DNA of 64,000 bases, taken from the NCBI RefSeq assembly GCF_036850765.1, contig NC_089492.1, positions 163,182,296 to 163,246,295 of the forward strand. Direction: 5' to 3'. Origin of the DNA: Saccopteryx bilineata (lineage: Eukaryota; Chordata; Mammalia; Chiroptera; Emballonuridae). Position numbers and translations under genes: made by a program. Below the pieces are notes generated by a model that saw only the letters and a list, made by a program, of their open reading frames with translations, ran no database searches and had not been told where the DNA came from. Of the stretch, positions 48,809 through 60,274 are shown one piece after another. Every line of letters begins with the position of its first letter. The first letter of the stretch is position 1.

Positions 48809-49120
48809 CAGGGGTCCCCAAACTACGGCCCCCTGAGGCCATTTATCCGGCCCCCACCGCACTTCCAGAAGGGGCACCTCTTTCATTGGTGGTCAGTGAG
48901 AGGAGCATAGTTCCCATTGAAATACTGGTCAGTTTGTTGATTTAAATTTACTTGTTTTTTATTTTAAATATTGTATTTGTTCCCATTTTGTTTTTTTACT
49001 TTAAAATAAAACATGTGCAGTGTGCATAGGGATTTGTTCATAGTTTTTTTATAGTCCGGCCCTCTAATGGTCTGAGGGACAGTGAACTGGCCCCCTGTGT
49101 AAAAAGTTTGGGGACCCCTG
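48809..49120 (+). mobile_element. Non-autonomous hAT element (MITE), 312 bp
   Basis: The termini CAGGGGTCCCCAAACT and AGTTTGGGGACCCCTG are perfect 16-bp inverted repeats. A perfect 8-bp target duplication, TACTAGAG, lies at 48801-48808 and 49121-49128. There is no coding capacity, and the centre is A/T-rich. Confidence 0.95.
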
Positions 49121-49129
49121 TACTAGAGG

Positions 49130-49154
49130 CATGTGTGTGTGTGTGTGTGTGGGG
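49130..49154. repeat. (GT)n microsatellite
   Basis: Short TG repeat directly after the MITE target duplication. Confidence 0.9.
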
Positions 49155-49819
49155 TGTCTCACATTCCAGCCTAGACATAATACTGGCAGCTGGAGGCGGA
49201 GAAAGTGTCCCCTTTGCTCCTTATTGTTACTTCCAGATCCTTATCCCTCTTTCACCTCTAAAAATCTCTGGTTTGGGAACTTATGTCATCAGCCAACAGA
49301 CTCCCAAGACCATTCCCGTTCATTTTTTGAAGATTTCATTCCTGGCTCACTGTGTCTCCAGTGCTACTCCAGGCATAGTCTCTGAGGTTACACATTGAAC
49401 TAAATGATCTTTACAATATCTTTTTTTTTTATCTTCTCTGCTCCAGAGATCATATATTCCACCCTATTTCAACAACCATTCCTCAAGCCATACCTCCAAC
49501 TTTGTCAATACCAAGAGTTGCATGTCCATATCTTGAAGTTCAAACCAACATCTGCTTTTCCAGCTACTCCCTCATTTCTTTGATACCACTGGGACTGAAT
49601 CCTTGATTTTACCATCCTTTCACTGTTTCCACACCTTTCACATCCTGATTCCTTTTTGCTCCATACAGATGTGGTAGCCTATTGATACACACACTTAGTT
49701 CTTTTGCTGCAATCACTTAGCAAAACCCAGCTCTAGTGGAATCCAACTTTGCTTACACTCTGCCTACAACCCATACAGTGGAATGTGGCTGAAGTAGAAC
49801 AATCAACTGCATTGACTGC

Positions 49820-50984
49820 TCATAAGTTCCTGTTTTATAGCCTCAAGAGAGCCCTTAAATGCTGCCTGGCAGTTCTGCTACATGTCCCTGGCCCATTCCC
49901 TTTTCCCTAGATGACTATTTCATACCTCCACCTCCTCTCTCCCCAAACCTCCATGTCTTCCCTCATCCTAATTTATCTGCTGATCTTGAGTACCTTTTCA
50001 CTAAGAAAACTGAAGCAATGAAGAGACCTACTTACTATTGACCACATGTATAAGTCCATCTGTGCCTGTGTCAATAGTCTTCTTTGTCTTCTCTGGTCTC
50101 CCATCTAATTCCAGCCTTTTCACGTGCACTCTGATCCCGTCCCTCCTTCCTTCCTCAAGTGCATGTGGTAATAACTGTTCTCTCACTCTTGTGTCATTAA
50201 ATTGTCCCTCTCTACTGGGTCATCCCCATCAGTGTACAGACATGCGGCTATTTTTTCCAACTTAAAAAGTAATGAAACCCGCTCTTGATTCTCTGTCACT
50301 ATCATACTGTCCTGGTTCTCTGCTTTTCTTTCCAGCATTACTTCTTGCAAGGGTAGTTAAGCTCACTGTCCTTCATTTCTCATCTTCCAGTTCCTCTTAC
50401 ACTTACTCAATTAGACTTTTGACCCCTCCACCGACCCAAACTGCTTTGATTGAGGTCACCAATGACCTTCACATTGCCAAACCCAATGGCCCCTTTTCAG
50501 AACTCACCTTACTGGACATGTCTTAGTCCTCTTCTGGAAAACAGCTTTACCAGTTGGCTTTCAGGGCAAAGCTCTCTCCTAGTTTTCCTTCTGTCATATT
50601 GGGTTTTCTTTTTCAGTCTTCTTGCTGCATATTTTCTCATTTCCCTCTATCTTTAAATGGCATCAGTCCTTGGATTCCTCTTTTCTCTGTCCACATTCCC
50701 TCCCTTGGAGATTTCATCAAGACTCCTGGCTTTAAATGTCTCTATAATGATGTCTCCCAATTAATATCTCTAGCCCAGACCTCTCCTTGACTTCTAGCTG
50801 TAAATACTAAACATCTCCACATGCACAAAACCAAACTCCCAATCTTTCCAGTTTTGCTCTTCTTAGAGTCTTTCTCATCTCAGAAACCAGCAACTCCATC
50901 CTTCTAACTTCTCAAGTTAAAAATCTTGAAGTTATCCTTGACTTTATTTTTGTTTTTCTCAAATATCACAACCAATTTGTTAGC
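49820..50984 (+). mobile_element. L2-type LINE, 5' portion (ancient, frameshifted)
   Basis: Translated blocks match the L2/CR1-type reverse transcriptase: EVTNDLHIAKPNGPF at 50452-50496, then SLGDFIKTPGFKC and YNDVSQLISLAQTSP near 50700-50790. In intact elements YADDSQ is the catalytic motif; here the Ala-Asp-Asp is degraded (YNDVSQ). Many frameshifts are present. The left limit is approximate. The element continues at 51840 after an L1 insertion. Confidence 0.8.
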
Positions 50985-50997
50985 AAATCCTGTTAGC

Positions 50998-51827
50998 CAG
51001 ATAACAAATGCTGGAAGGACGTGGAGAAAAGGGAATCATTGTACACCGTTGGTTGGATAGTAAACTAGTGCAGTTACAAAGGAAAGCAGTATAGAGATTA
51101 CTCAAAAAGTTAAAAATAGAATGATCCAGCAATTCCACTTCTGGAAATATATCTAAAAGAAACAAAAAACACTATGTTGAAGAGATAGCTGCACCCCCAC
51201 GTTCACAGCAGCATTATGGACAATAGCCAAGACATGGAAACTACTTAAGTGTCCACTAATGGATGAATGGATAAAAAAGCCATGGAACATATATACAATG
51301 GAATATTATTCAGCTATAAAAAAGCTGGAAACCCTGCTATTTGCAACAACATGGACAGACCTTAAGGGCATTATGCTAAGTAAAATAGGTCAGATAGAGA
51401 AAGAAAAATACTGTATGACCTCACTTATATGTGGAATCTAAAAAAGATAAATTAACAGAAAAAACTAAACTCATAGAAAAAGAGATCAGATTTGTGGTTA
51501 TCAGAGGTGGGAGGGGTGTGGAGAGTGAGGGAATTGGATGTAGGTAGTCAAAAGATATGAACTTCTAGTTATAAGTACTGGGTATGTAATATATACATGA
51601 TGACTATAGGTAACACTCCTATATGGTGTATTTGAAAGTTGTTAAGACAGTAGCTCCTAAGAGTTCTCAACATGAAGAAAAAAATTTTTGTATCTATATG
51701 GGATGACGGCAGTTAACTAAACTTATTGGCGGTAATCATTTCACAATATGTGTAAGTCATATAGTTATGTCGCAAACCTTAAACTTAATGTTGTATGCCA
51801 ACTGCATATCAATAAAACTTGAAAAAT
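50998..51827 (+). mobile_element. L1 3' fragment inserted in the L2
   Basis: L1 text (AATTCCACTTCTGGAAATAT, 'cagcagcattatggacaatagcc', 'tggaatattattcagc') runs to an A-rich tail. The target duplication AATCCTGTTAGC/AATCCTGCTAGC (50986-50997 and 51828-51839, one mismatch) lies inside the L2. Confidence 0.88.
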
Positions 51828-51839
51828 AATCCTGCTAGC

Positions 51840-52330
51840 TCTACTTTCACAATGTGTCTCAGATTTGATCATGTCTTACCATTTCTATCACCATTACTCT
51901 ACTCCAAGTCTTCCCTCTTACACGGGTAGTTAAAATACCTTCCTAACTTGGCCTTCCCACTTCTGTCTCTGATCTCTACAGTGTATTTTCCAACACAATA
52001 GCCATCATGACCCTCTTATAACTTAAGTGTACAAAGACTTCCCAATTCCCTTGCCCTAAAGTAAAAGCCCAAATTCTTACAATGCCAGTAAGACCTGAAT
52101 TTTACTACAGTTCCCACCTCACTCTTCTCCCCCTCCTTCACTCGATTCTAGCCACACTGGTCTCCTTGCTACTCTATGAACAAGGCAAACACACTCTTGC
52201 TTCAAGGTTTTGCTGCTGATGTTCCCTCTGTCTGGACTGGTTTCCCCCAGATATTACATAGCTATCTTCCTCACCTCATTCAGTTTTCTGCTTAAATTGA
52301 ACCTCAGTGAAACCATCCTCTATAACTCAA
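51840..52330 (+). mobile_element. L2-type LINE, middle portion
   Basis: It resumes L2 sequence with 'agatttgatcatgtcttacc', 'ccctaaagtaaaagcccaaattcttacaatg' and 'ttctgcttaaattgaacctcagtgaaacc', the usual order of the L2 3' third. Confidence 0.8.
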
Positions 52331-52712
52331 TCTAAAACAAGCACACTTATTAGTTTGCAAAGCTGCCATAACACAGCACCACACACTGATAAACAACAGA
52401 AATTTTCTTTCTCACAGTGTAGAGGACGGAAGTCCAACACAGGGGTGCTGGCAGGTTTGCTTTCTTCTGAGGCCTCTCTCCTTGGCTTGAAAATAGCCGC
52501 CTTCTCACTGTGTCCACACATGGCCTTTACTCTGTGCCAGGGCACTCCTGGTCTGTGTGTTCTAATCTCTTCTTCTTATAAAGAGGCCAGTCAGATTGGA
52601 CTAGCTTTAGTTGATTGCCTCTTTAAATGCCCCCTCCCCCAATATAGCCATATTCTCAGCTAGTGGGGTTAGGGCTTCAACATATGAGTTTTTGGGGGAT
52701 GAGGGGGTACAA
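52331..52712 (+). mobile_element. Ancient interspersed repeat interrupting the L2
   Basis: 'ttagtttgcaaagctgccataacacagcacc', 'acagaaattttctttctcacagt', 'cttctgaggcctctctccttggcttg' and the end 'caattcagtccataacac' form a common mammalian repeat, probably LTR-derived (MaLR/MLT1-like). I cannot fix the family name with certainty. Confidence 0.6.
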
Positions 52713-52945
52713 TTCAGTCCATAACACACTCTATCCCCATTTTCTTTATATTTCCACATAGCACTCATCACCTGGGGACCAATCATTTCCTTTCCTTGTT
52801 GCTCTGTCCGTTTCCCTCTACTACAATGCTGGTTCAAAGAGGACAGGAATTCTTGTCTATTTTGCTCACCTCTGTATCCTTCAAGTCTAGAGCAGCGTCC
52901 AGCACATAGTAAGCACTGAATAAATAGTTGTTAATTTATTTAATT
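52713..52945 (+). mobile_element. L2 3' end
   Basis: 'ggttcaaagaggacaggaattcttgtc', 'cctctgtatccttcaagtc', 'cagcacatagtaagcactgaataaatag' is the L2 3' terminus, completing the element that starts near 49.8 kb. Confidence 0.85.
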
Positions 52946-52958
52946 AAATCACAAAGTT

Positions 52959-53331
52959 GGCTCTGGCCAGTTGGCACAGTGGTAGAGCGTCGGCCCAGCG
53001 TGTGGATGCCCTGGGGTCAATTTCCAGTCAGGGCACACAGGAGAAGCAACCATCTGCTTCTCATCCTTCTCTCTCTATCTCTCTCTTCCCCTCCTGCAGC
53101 CATGGCTCAGTTGGAGCAAATTGGTCCAGGTGCTGAGTATTTTCCATGGTCCATGGAGTATTCTCCAGCTCCATGGTCTCACCTCAGGTGCTAGAACAGT
53201 TTGGTTGCTAAGCAATAAAGCAACAGCCCCAGATGGGCAGAGCACCTCCCGGTACGGGGCATGATGGGTGGATCCTGGTCGGGATGCAGTCTGTCTCTCT
53301 GCCTTGCCACTTCTCACTTAAGAAAAAAAAA
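52959..53331 (+). mobile_element. Long tRNA-derived bat SINE
   Basis: The head GGCTCTGGCCAGTTGGCACA with 'gtggtagagcgtcggccc' and B box GGGTCAATTTCCAGTCAGGG precedes 'cagccatggctcagttggagcaaa' and an A tail. It contains a small local tandem duplication (ATGGTCCATGGAGTATT-like) near 53147-53177. Confidence 0.88.
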
Positions 53332-53394
53332 TCAAGTTATCTGTCTTGTGAAGTCATATGAATTTGCATCCCCTAACCTCTCTTTCCCTTCTCA

Positions 53395-53700
53395 GGGTGT
53401 TTTTCAATCAATAAGCATTTATTTAGCATCTATTCTTTGCCTAGTCTTGGGCTTCAGATTATGAGTAATTTACAAAACAAAAACATAAAGATCCCTCATC
53501 TTTTCACAATGGTATACTCTCAGACTCATCGACAAGCAAGCATGTATAGGGTACAAACTTGAAGTGCAATTAATAGATTAGCTGGTGCCACAGTACTCAG
53601 GGTTAACTCATCTGTAAAATGGGGATAACAATTTTCATGCTTTACACAAGTTTGTGAAGATGACATAGTTTGAGTGTTCCAGACACTTCATAAGTTAAGT
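53395..53700. repeat. Degenerate L2/MIR-like pieces
   Basis: 'aataagcatttatttagcatctattctttgcctag' (reverse L2-like) is followed by 'ctcatctgtaaaatggggataac' (MIR core). Limits are approximate. Confidence 0.5.
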
Positions 53701-53714
53701 TAGAAACAGATTAG

Positions 53715-54010
53715 AAAGTTATAAAAGAGCAGCTTTTGGGGGTAACATAAGCTCTCTGTGGAAGGTTCACAAAGATCAAGGAATTAAACTGCCTGGCACC
53801 GCCTAGGGTTCTGTTGGGCCTGGTCAGCCAACATAAGCAGATCCCAGTGATGTAATTCTTGTAACCCAAATCCTTGCTGGGGTGCACCAGTGAGGCACGC
53901 TGGAGCCTCACAGAGGAGCCCCTTTCTGCCTGCCCACACAGTTCAATTTACTCTCAATAAAAATGCAATAAAAGGCTCACTTGCCTCCAGACTGTTGAAT
54001 GCTTTTGACT
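53715..54010. other. Unclassified block with tandem AATAAA signals
   Basis: The sequence around 53955-53975 has two AATAAA-type signals within a compact block ending 'ctccagactgttgaatgc'. It could be the 3' part of an old LTR. I have no terminal repeats or duplication to support that. Confidence 0.25.
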
Positions 54011-55195
54011 CCAAATTATTTGGAATAGAGATCCTGACTGACAGTATTTTGGGAAAGAAGATGGATTAAAGGAATAAAGAAGGGAAAGAAGGAAATAAAG
54101 CGGTTATATTTTACCAAACTGGAACACAGTTGAAAGATATTGCAAGATTTTAAAAACATATAAGCCAGAGCTGAAATCACTGCTAGCGGCAAACGGCAGA
54201 TGTACAAAATGATTTTGTATTTCTAACAGCAGGTGATAAAATTAAACCCTTTCTTATAAAGGGGAAGATGGCCGATACTGACAGCCTCTTCTTATCAGAA
54301 AGTCTAGAGTTTCTAAGTCTCAAGTCTGTCTAGTTTGGGGATGAGCTAACACTTTCATCTGCTAGCAATATCCAAAGCGTTTAGCTCCTATGCCAAAGAC
54401 ATAAGATCTGTTCATCATGTATAGGTTTTGGATTATTTCAATGAGTTGTATTGTCTCTTGTTAATAAGAATAAGGGCACACTGGCTTTAATCAGAAATCT
54501 CAACAAATTCTTTTAAGAACTGCATCCATTGTATCCCTTATTTTCTCTACCGGTATTACCCATTAAATCTGAACTGTATACAGGTTTTTATAAAACACAC
54601 TAAGTATGAGAGTCTTCATTCTCAGGTGGGCTCCTTTCCAGCCCATCACTAGTTCCACAATGGTCTCCTCTGGTCCAGCCCGGAGTTCTCAACACAGATT
54701 ATGGGGATGAGAATGGTGACACCAAAGATGGTAGTTTCTATGATATCAACACCAGACACTTTCAGAAATAATCTGAACATTCTTAACTTGTACTTAATAT
54801 AATTTTGTGACTTTCTCACTCATAAATGTAATCCATGCTCAACTGTTTTTATTTCTAGGTCAAATAACCCTTTATAGGGTAATAAGTACTATAATTTTAC
54901 TACTCACTGTATAAAATATCTTTCTCTTATTTGTCTCTCTTGGCTTCAGGAGAACCACATTAATGCTAGGATTGATGATTGAATCTCTGTGTACTCTATT
55001 TACAAATGTAACTTCAGTCATTTTCATTTTTAGGATTTTCATAGACCCAAGTAGCCTAAATTTTTAGCTGTCTGTAAATAATCTCATATATAAACAAAGC
55101 TACATTGAGTGAATCTGATAAAAAAAAAAAAGGTGAGGGGGACAGACAGGAAATAGCAGAAAGTGAAAACAGTATGTTTTTATGACTGGCTATCT
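54011..55195. other. Intergenic AT-rich sequence
   Basis: Nothing recognised on either strand. Confidence 0.45.
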
Positions 55196-55264
55196 ATTTG
55201 CTCCTTTCTCTTTACTGTAAACTCCTTGACAGAGGCTGGCCTTTACCCCCTTTTTATCCCCTAG

Positions 55265-55446
55265 CACAGTGGTTCTCAAACATCAGTGTGCCTCTGGATT
55301 AACAGAAGGGCTAACGGATTCCAGCACCCCACTCTCTGAATTTCCCATTCAGTAAGTCTGGGTGGAGTCTGTGGATTTATATATTAATAAGTTCCCAGGT
55401 GAGGAGGCTGTTGCAGGTCTGGAAGCCGCACTTTGAGAACTCCTGC
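55265..55446 (+). mobile_element. MER5-like non-autonomous hAT element
   Basis: The left end CAGTGGTTCTCAAACATCAG and the right end TTTGAGAACTCCTG form inverted termini. The inside has 'ggattaacag...ccattcagtaagtctggg' and 'aagttcccaggtgagg', as in MER5-type hAT-Charlie repeats. Confidence 0.85.
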
Positions 55447-55534
55447 CTCACCACATACGTGGCTCTCACAAAATGCTGAATTGAATGGAAGTGACCCAAT
55501 TGGACGAAAGACATTAGACAAAGAGGCTAGAAGG

Positions 55535-55870
55535 ATTAGTACATTAGTTGAGATAGTAGCTAAGGTGCTATAACAAAGAGATTACAAGATCAAGAGGCTT
55601 AAATGGTAAAAGTTTATTTCTTACGTAACAGTCCAGGGGTAGGAGCAGTCCCAGAAGGGCAGCACTGGTTGCTGAGGCCAGGAACCCAGCTGGAGGGTTG
55701 GCTCTCCCCATCTTTCTCTTGGCACTTCCATCAATGGGTCCAACAAACTGTTTCAGGAAGGGGGCATGGAAGAGCAGTTTCCTTTAAGAAAGATGTGACC
55801 TGGAACTTGGACACATCACTTTTGCTCAATCTCATTGGCTAAAATAAATTCACAGGACCATACCTTGATG
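55535..55870 (+). mobile_element. Ancient interspersed repeat, family unassigned
   Basis: 'gctataacaaagagattac', 'aagtttatttcttacgtaacagtcc' and 'cacttttgctcaatctcattggctaaaa' form a pattern common in mammalian genomes, probably LTR-derived. Limits are approximate. Confidence 0.45.
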
Positions 55871-56899
55871 CAGGTACAGGCTAAGAAATGCAGTCCCTAC
55901 CAGGGACTGTGTGCTCAATTAAAATGAAAAGTGAGGATCCCGTTAAGTAAAAAGGAAGGAAAGACAGGATACAGGGCATAGCTAGCAGTCTCTGCCATAC
56001 TTTATGGCAAATCCACGTAAAATCTGAACATAAATACAGGAAGGGTTCTTTGTGCATTTGTACATACTGTTTTCTGGGGGGAGATGGGGTGAAGTGGGAA
56101 GGCACTTAGGCTTAACACATAAGTTGTTAATTTGGAATTATGATGGATCAAAAGGCAAAGCTGTTCTGTTTACCTTGACGTGTCAATACAGCAGTGTCTC
56201 AGAGGGGCATCAGAATGTGCTTTCCACAAAAGAGGGGTATGGAGGAACAGGGAGTTTGATGAATATGAAGCTGTAGAAGGAGTGAGACTTGCACAGAAGT
56301 CTAGATGGGGCAGGGGTTGAGAGGGGGTAGGAGTGAGGGCCACAGTGGTAGTTATTGCAGGGCAGTGGCAGGACAAAAGGACTACACAGAAGCTCGGACA
56401 CGAAAGAGCCGGGGACATGGCTTACTTTGGCTATGATGTGAGACATGAAGGGAGACTAGGGAAATGAGAAATCAACCTACACAGGAGGCAGGCAAGATCC
56501 TGGACCTACGGTGGTGGGGTGGAACTAAGACACACTCAGCTAGAGGAATGCAAAGTTGAACAGGTCTCAGGAGCAAGTGTGTTTTGTTTATTTGTTTCTC
56601 TAGAAACTACATAGAACAAACAAGCAATCAGTGAGAGAAGAGGCAGCAGTAGCCGGTTGGGATCCACTTAGTTACGGGAAGGAGGGAGAAGATGTCGAAG
56701 AGGAAATGCTCACTATGCATTAATGTGGGGAGGGCACTAATCACCAGGAAGCCCTTTGTCTCCGTATTAAGCTGGCGGGAGCTTTAAAGATGACTAGAAA
56801 ATAGCAGGTAGAAAAGACAGGCATAAAAAACAACAAAAGAATAATAATAATAAAGAAACCTGCTACCTCAAAAATTACAGTTTGTTAATCCCCGGGAGA

Positions 56900-57075
56900 G
56901 GAATGCCTCATGAAACAGTATTGGATAGGATGGGATAAACCTGAAGGGAAGGGGGGAGGGCATTGTAGGAAGGGAGGCAAGGGAGATGTTGAAGGGAATA
57001 AGAGGTTAAGGGGATGCATTGGGGCGACACTAGAATCTGTGTAAACACAATTAATTTAAAAAAGAAAGAAACAGT
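56900..57075 (+). mobile_element. L1 3'UTR fragment
   Basis: A G/A-rich stretch 'gggaaggggggagggcattg', then 'acactagaatctgtgtaaacacaatt' and an A-rich end, resembles the tail of mammalian L1. Confidence 0.6.
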
Positions 57076-57159
57076 ATTGGGACTTTGACCTCCCATGGTA
57101 CTCACCTCCTCTTCTAGTACAAGAACTTCCTCTGAAATCCTGTTAAAGAATTATACTAC

Positions 57160-57217
57160 TCTTCCTCTTCTTTTCTTTTCTTTTCTTTTCTTTTCTTTTC
57201 TTTTCTTTTCTTTCTTT

Positions 57218-57261
<44 letters not shown>

Positions 57262-57396
57262 TTCTTTCTTTCTTTCCTTCCTTTCCTTTCTTTCTCCTCC
57301 TTTTTTTCTCCTCCTCCTTTTTTTCTTCTTCTTCTTCTCCTTCTCCTTCTCCTTCTTATTTTCTTCTCTTTCTCCTTCTTCTTCTTTTTAACATTC
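57160..57396. repeat. Long polypyrimidine tract (CTTTT)n, (CTTT)n, (CTT)n
   Basis: About 235 bp is almost pure C/T on the plus strand, passing through different repeat units. It can form triplex (H-DNA) structures. The Phe/Ser/Leu and Lys/Arg/Glu reading frames here are artefacts. Confidence 0.95.
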
Positions 57397-57500
57397 TTCT
57401 CACTCACTGGCTGGTTGGTTTATGGTGGGAACACTTCTCTCACCGAGGCTGGTTCCAATCGTTACGTCCAGACAAGTTGCACAGCGTTTTCTTAAATTAT

Positions 57501-59479
57501 ACTGGGGAACAAAATTTTTGTTGCATCCACAAAAACACTTGTTCTTACCTAATTCGAGTGTGCTGATCTCAAATCTGACATTAGTTTTTCTCTGTAAGGT
57601 ACAGTTTTTTGCAATTCAAGATTTTAGGTTTTCATGTTATTATAAAATTTTCAACATTTAGTTTAACATAATGAAGTAGAATGTCTTCTTGGGCATCATC
57701 TTTGTGAAAATATAATAATTTATATAATGCAGTAAATACACAAATACACTAAAAGATATGATTGCATAAGAATATATCTATAATTTCAAAACAGAACATA
57801 TTAAAACACTTATTTTAATAATAAAATTTGCACAAAACTTATTTAAATTCTATTCAGGCAAAAATTTACGTTTGTAGCTCTTGCGTTTGAGTACTTGTTG
57901 AGGACAATCTCGTTGATGCTCCAGCAGTAGTCTGCTCATCACTAACAGCTCCAAGATTTTCAGGAAACTTATCAAGGTGACTGTTCAGGAAGTGAATCTT
58001 AATGCTCATGTTACATTTAATGTCACGGAAAGCCAACAGCATCCTTTGAACCAGAAGTTCATGGTTTTCTGCTTTTTGTTGCCAAGGATGTTCTTTGTAA
58101 CTGCCACAAAAGACTGCCATGCTGCTTTCTCCTCCTTATTCATCTTCCTGGCAAATTCTTCATCACGTATGAGGGTTCAAATTTGAGGTCCATCGAATAC
58201 ACCTGCTTTCATCTTCTCGAAAGACAAGGCAGGAAAAGCAGAAACAATATGTTGAAAGCATTCACTTTCTCTATTCAAAGCCTGAACAAACTGCTTCAAT
58301 AAGCCAAGTTTGATGTGAAGTGGGGGAAAAATGATCCTGTCTTGATTAACTACAGGTTCATTCACAATATTTTGTATCCCTACTTCCAGAGCTTCACGTT
58401 TTGGCCACTCCTTCTGTGTCCAGTGTTTCTCTCGAGCTCAGCTGTACCACAAACACAGAAAGCAAGGATTCTTTGTGAAACCTCTCTGTTGTCCTAGCAG
58501 GAAATTTATCATTTTAAGATCCACACAAATGATCCAGTTATGCTCCTCATACTTCAGAAAGTTGAGGACAATTTTTATGTCATTCTTACTAAGTCATTCA
58601 ATTCGAGTTGGCTAAACTGCTGAGGGGTTAATGACTGCTTGGCATCAGAAGAAGTCCCTTCAGATTCTACAACCATTTCCTCATGCATCTTATCAAAATA
58701 CACTTGATCACCATGTTCACTTTCTTCGTGCTTAGAAGAAATAAAACCATTGAAAACTAGAATTGGGAGTGTCTCAGAGTGTGGGATAGGTCATATTGCT
58801 GAAGGAATATTAGGATATGCGATCATATGCCATTTTTTCTTGCCGATGCCCTTTGTATGGATCAGACAGAACTAACAGTCACTGCTGTGGTTCATGCCAA
58901 ACCATGGGAATACCAAAAGGCATTCCTTTGTGTTTTCCTTTTGTTCAGTCACGAAACATTTCCTCACAATTATGACACACAATATGAGGAGCACAATTCT
59001 TGTCTTGATTGCCAACGGAACTTGAAAATAGGCAATATATGCATGTGTCACAAATGATGAAATATTGTGCCTTTGATGTTGAAGTGTGTAACAGCCACAT
59101 ATATAACAGAAAGTGTCAGGACTATTCTTACATTTATGCCTACTCAAAGAAGCCATGATTCAATCTTAAAACAAAATAAGAGGGAGTTTTTACCAGATAA
59201 TTTTTTATATTTAAAAACAACTACAATTATGTAAAAGTGATGTTTTTAAAATATTAATTGCCTTGTGGTTATGTTCAATCCAAGAGTCATTGCCCTTTAA
59301 CTCCAATTTGAAAACCAATGCATGCCATTAACTATAACAAAAAGAAATTAAAATTGCATAAAAACTGGAGCATGCACCAAAAAACGGATTTCAGATTTGG
59401 AATCAGAGATGCAGAAATATATAGAAGCAGTTCTAAAACCTCATGCAACTGAAAATGGAAAAAAAATTGTTCCCCAGTG
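57501..59479 (-). mobile_element. DNA transposon with CACTG-type termini, 1.98 kb
   Basis: The left end is ACTGGGGAACAAAATTTTT and the right end, reverse-complemented, is CACTGGGGAACAATTTTTTT, so the element has matching terminal inverted repeats. Flanks show TTAT at 57497-57500 and 59480-59483, giving a 4-bp duplication if one terminal C is lost on the left, or TTA if that base mutated. CACTG ends with 3-4 bp duplications suit the CACTA/Mirage/Chapaev group, but that is an inference. The one gene inside runs on the minus strand and is broken. Confidence 0.8.
57866..59156 (-). pseudogene. Decayed transposon ORF of an uncharacterised family
   Basis: Reading right to left, the N-terminus (MASLSRHKCKNSPDTFCYIC at 59156) carries a C..C-type cluster, CxxxxxxxFCYICGCYTLQ, suggesting zinc binding. 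A one-base frameshift follows near 59010. The next frame gives HIVCHNCEEMF, a stop where a Trp codon is expected, and KGMPFGIPMVWHEP. Later blocks are FLLGQQRGFTKNPCFLCLW (near 58450-58510), a stop, WPKREALEVG, then VVNQDRIIFPPLHIKLGL (58310-58365) and KIHFLNSHLDKFPENLGAV (about 57945-58005). I recall this string of motifs from uncharacterised, multi-copy proteins in arthropods and some other animals. The catalytic residues are unknown to me. With at least four lesions it is not functional here. Confidence 0.75.
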
Positions 59480-59483
59480 TTAT

Positions 59484-60266
59484 CACAGAGCATCTATCTC
59501 TTTTTGGGGAGATGCTACTGAATGCTCGGGGAACTCTCTGGATAACTTGGTTATGTGAACTGACAACGGTTCTCAGTGGGCTTCCCTGTGAGCCAGGCTG
59601 GTGTGGGATCTAGTGGTCAATGCCAAGCACACACACTTCTCCATCCTGCATTCATAGAGCAGATGGGACACGTCTTTCTTCCCAGGAGGAGACTGTATTT
59701 TAAAATCTTACTTGAAAAAGGGTTTAAGGTGGGTATGATGACTAAGGCAGTGATTATATAAAAATCAGACTGTTTTATTCTAAATAGAGTCATATAGTCA
59801 TATCACCTGCTTTTCAGAAACACTTTTTAAAAATGATGACTATTTCCTGGCTTATTGTGTGTATGTGGGTAGGAGTGGGGAGGGGATATAAAAAAGTTTC
59901 CATACCATAGGGCCAATATGGCTACATCAAATATTAAATATTCTATTTATTTGAGAATGATTTCATAAATGTAACATTTAGAAACCATATTTTAAATAAT
60001 TAAGAGCTAATGCCATAGCTGTTATACCCAGGAGAGTGACAAGACTCAAGAAACTTTGATTCGTGTTCCTAGTCTACCTCTCACTGGCTTTCCAAGCTCA
60101 TCTTGACACAGACAGGGAGCCCGAGGGTGGACACTGGGTCTCATTTCTAAGGATTGGTGCTTAGACTGTGCTCGCAAAATAGGTGCTTTGCAAAATGCTT
60201 GTTCATGGGATACATGAGGTTGATATACATGTAACTACCAGTGTTGTTAGTAAAAAAAGATGGTTC
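59484..60266. other. Intergenic sequence, nothing recognised
   Basis: No repeat, gene or RNA that I can support. Confidence 0.45.
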
Positions 60267-60274
60267 AATCTAGT

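Noticed and set aside
57095..57391. Phe/Ser-rich and Lys/Arg-rich ORFs
   Set aside because: They are translations of the polypyrimidine/polypurine microsatellite.
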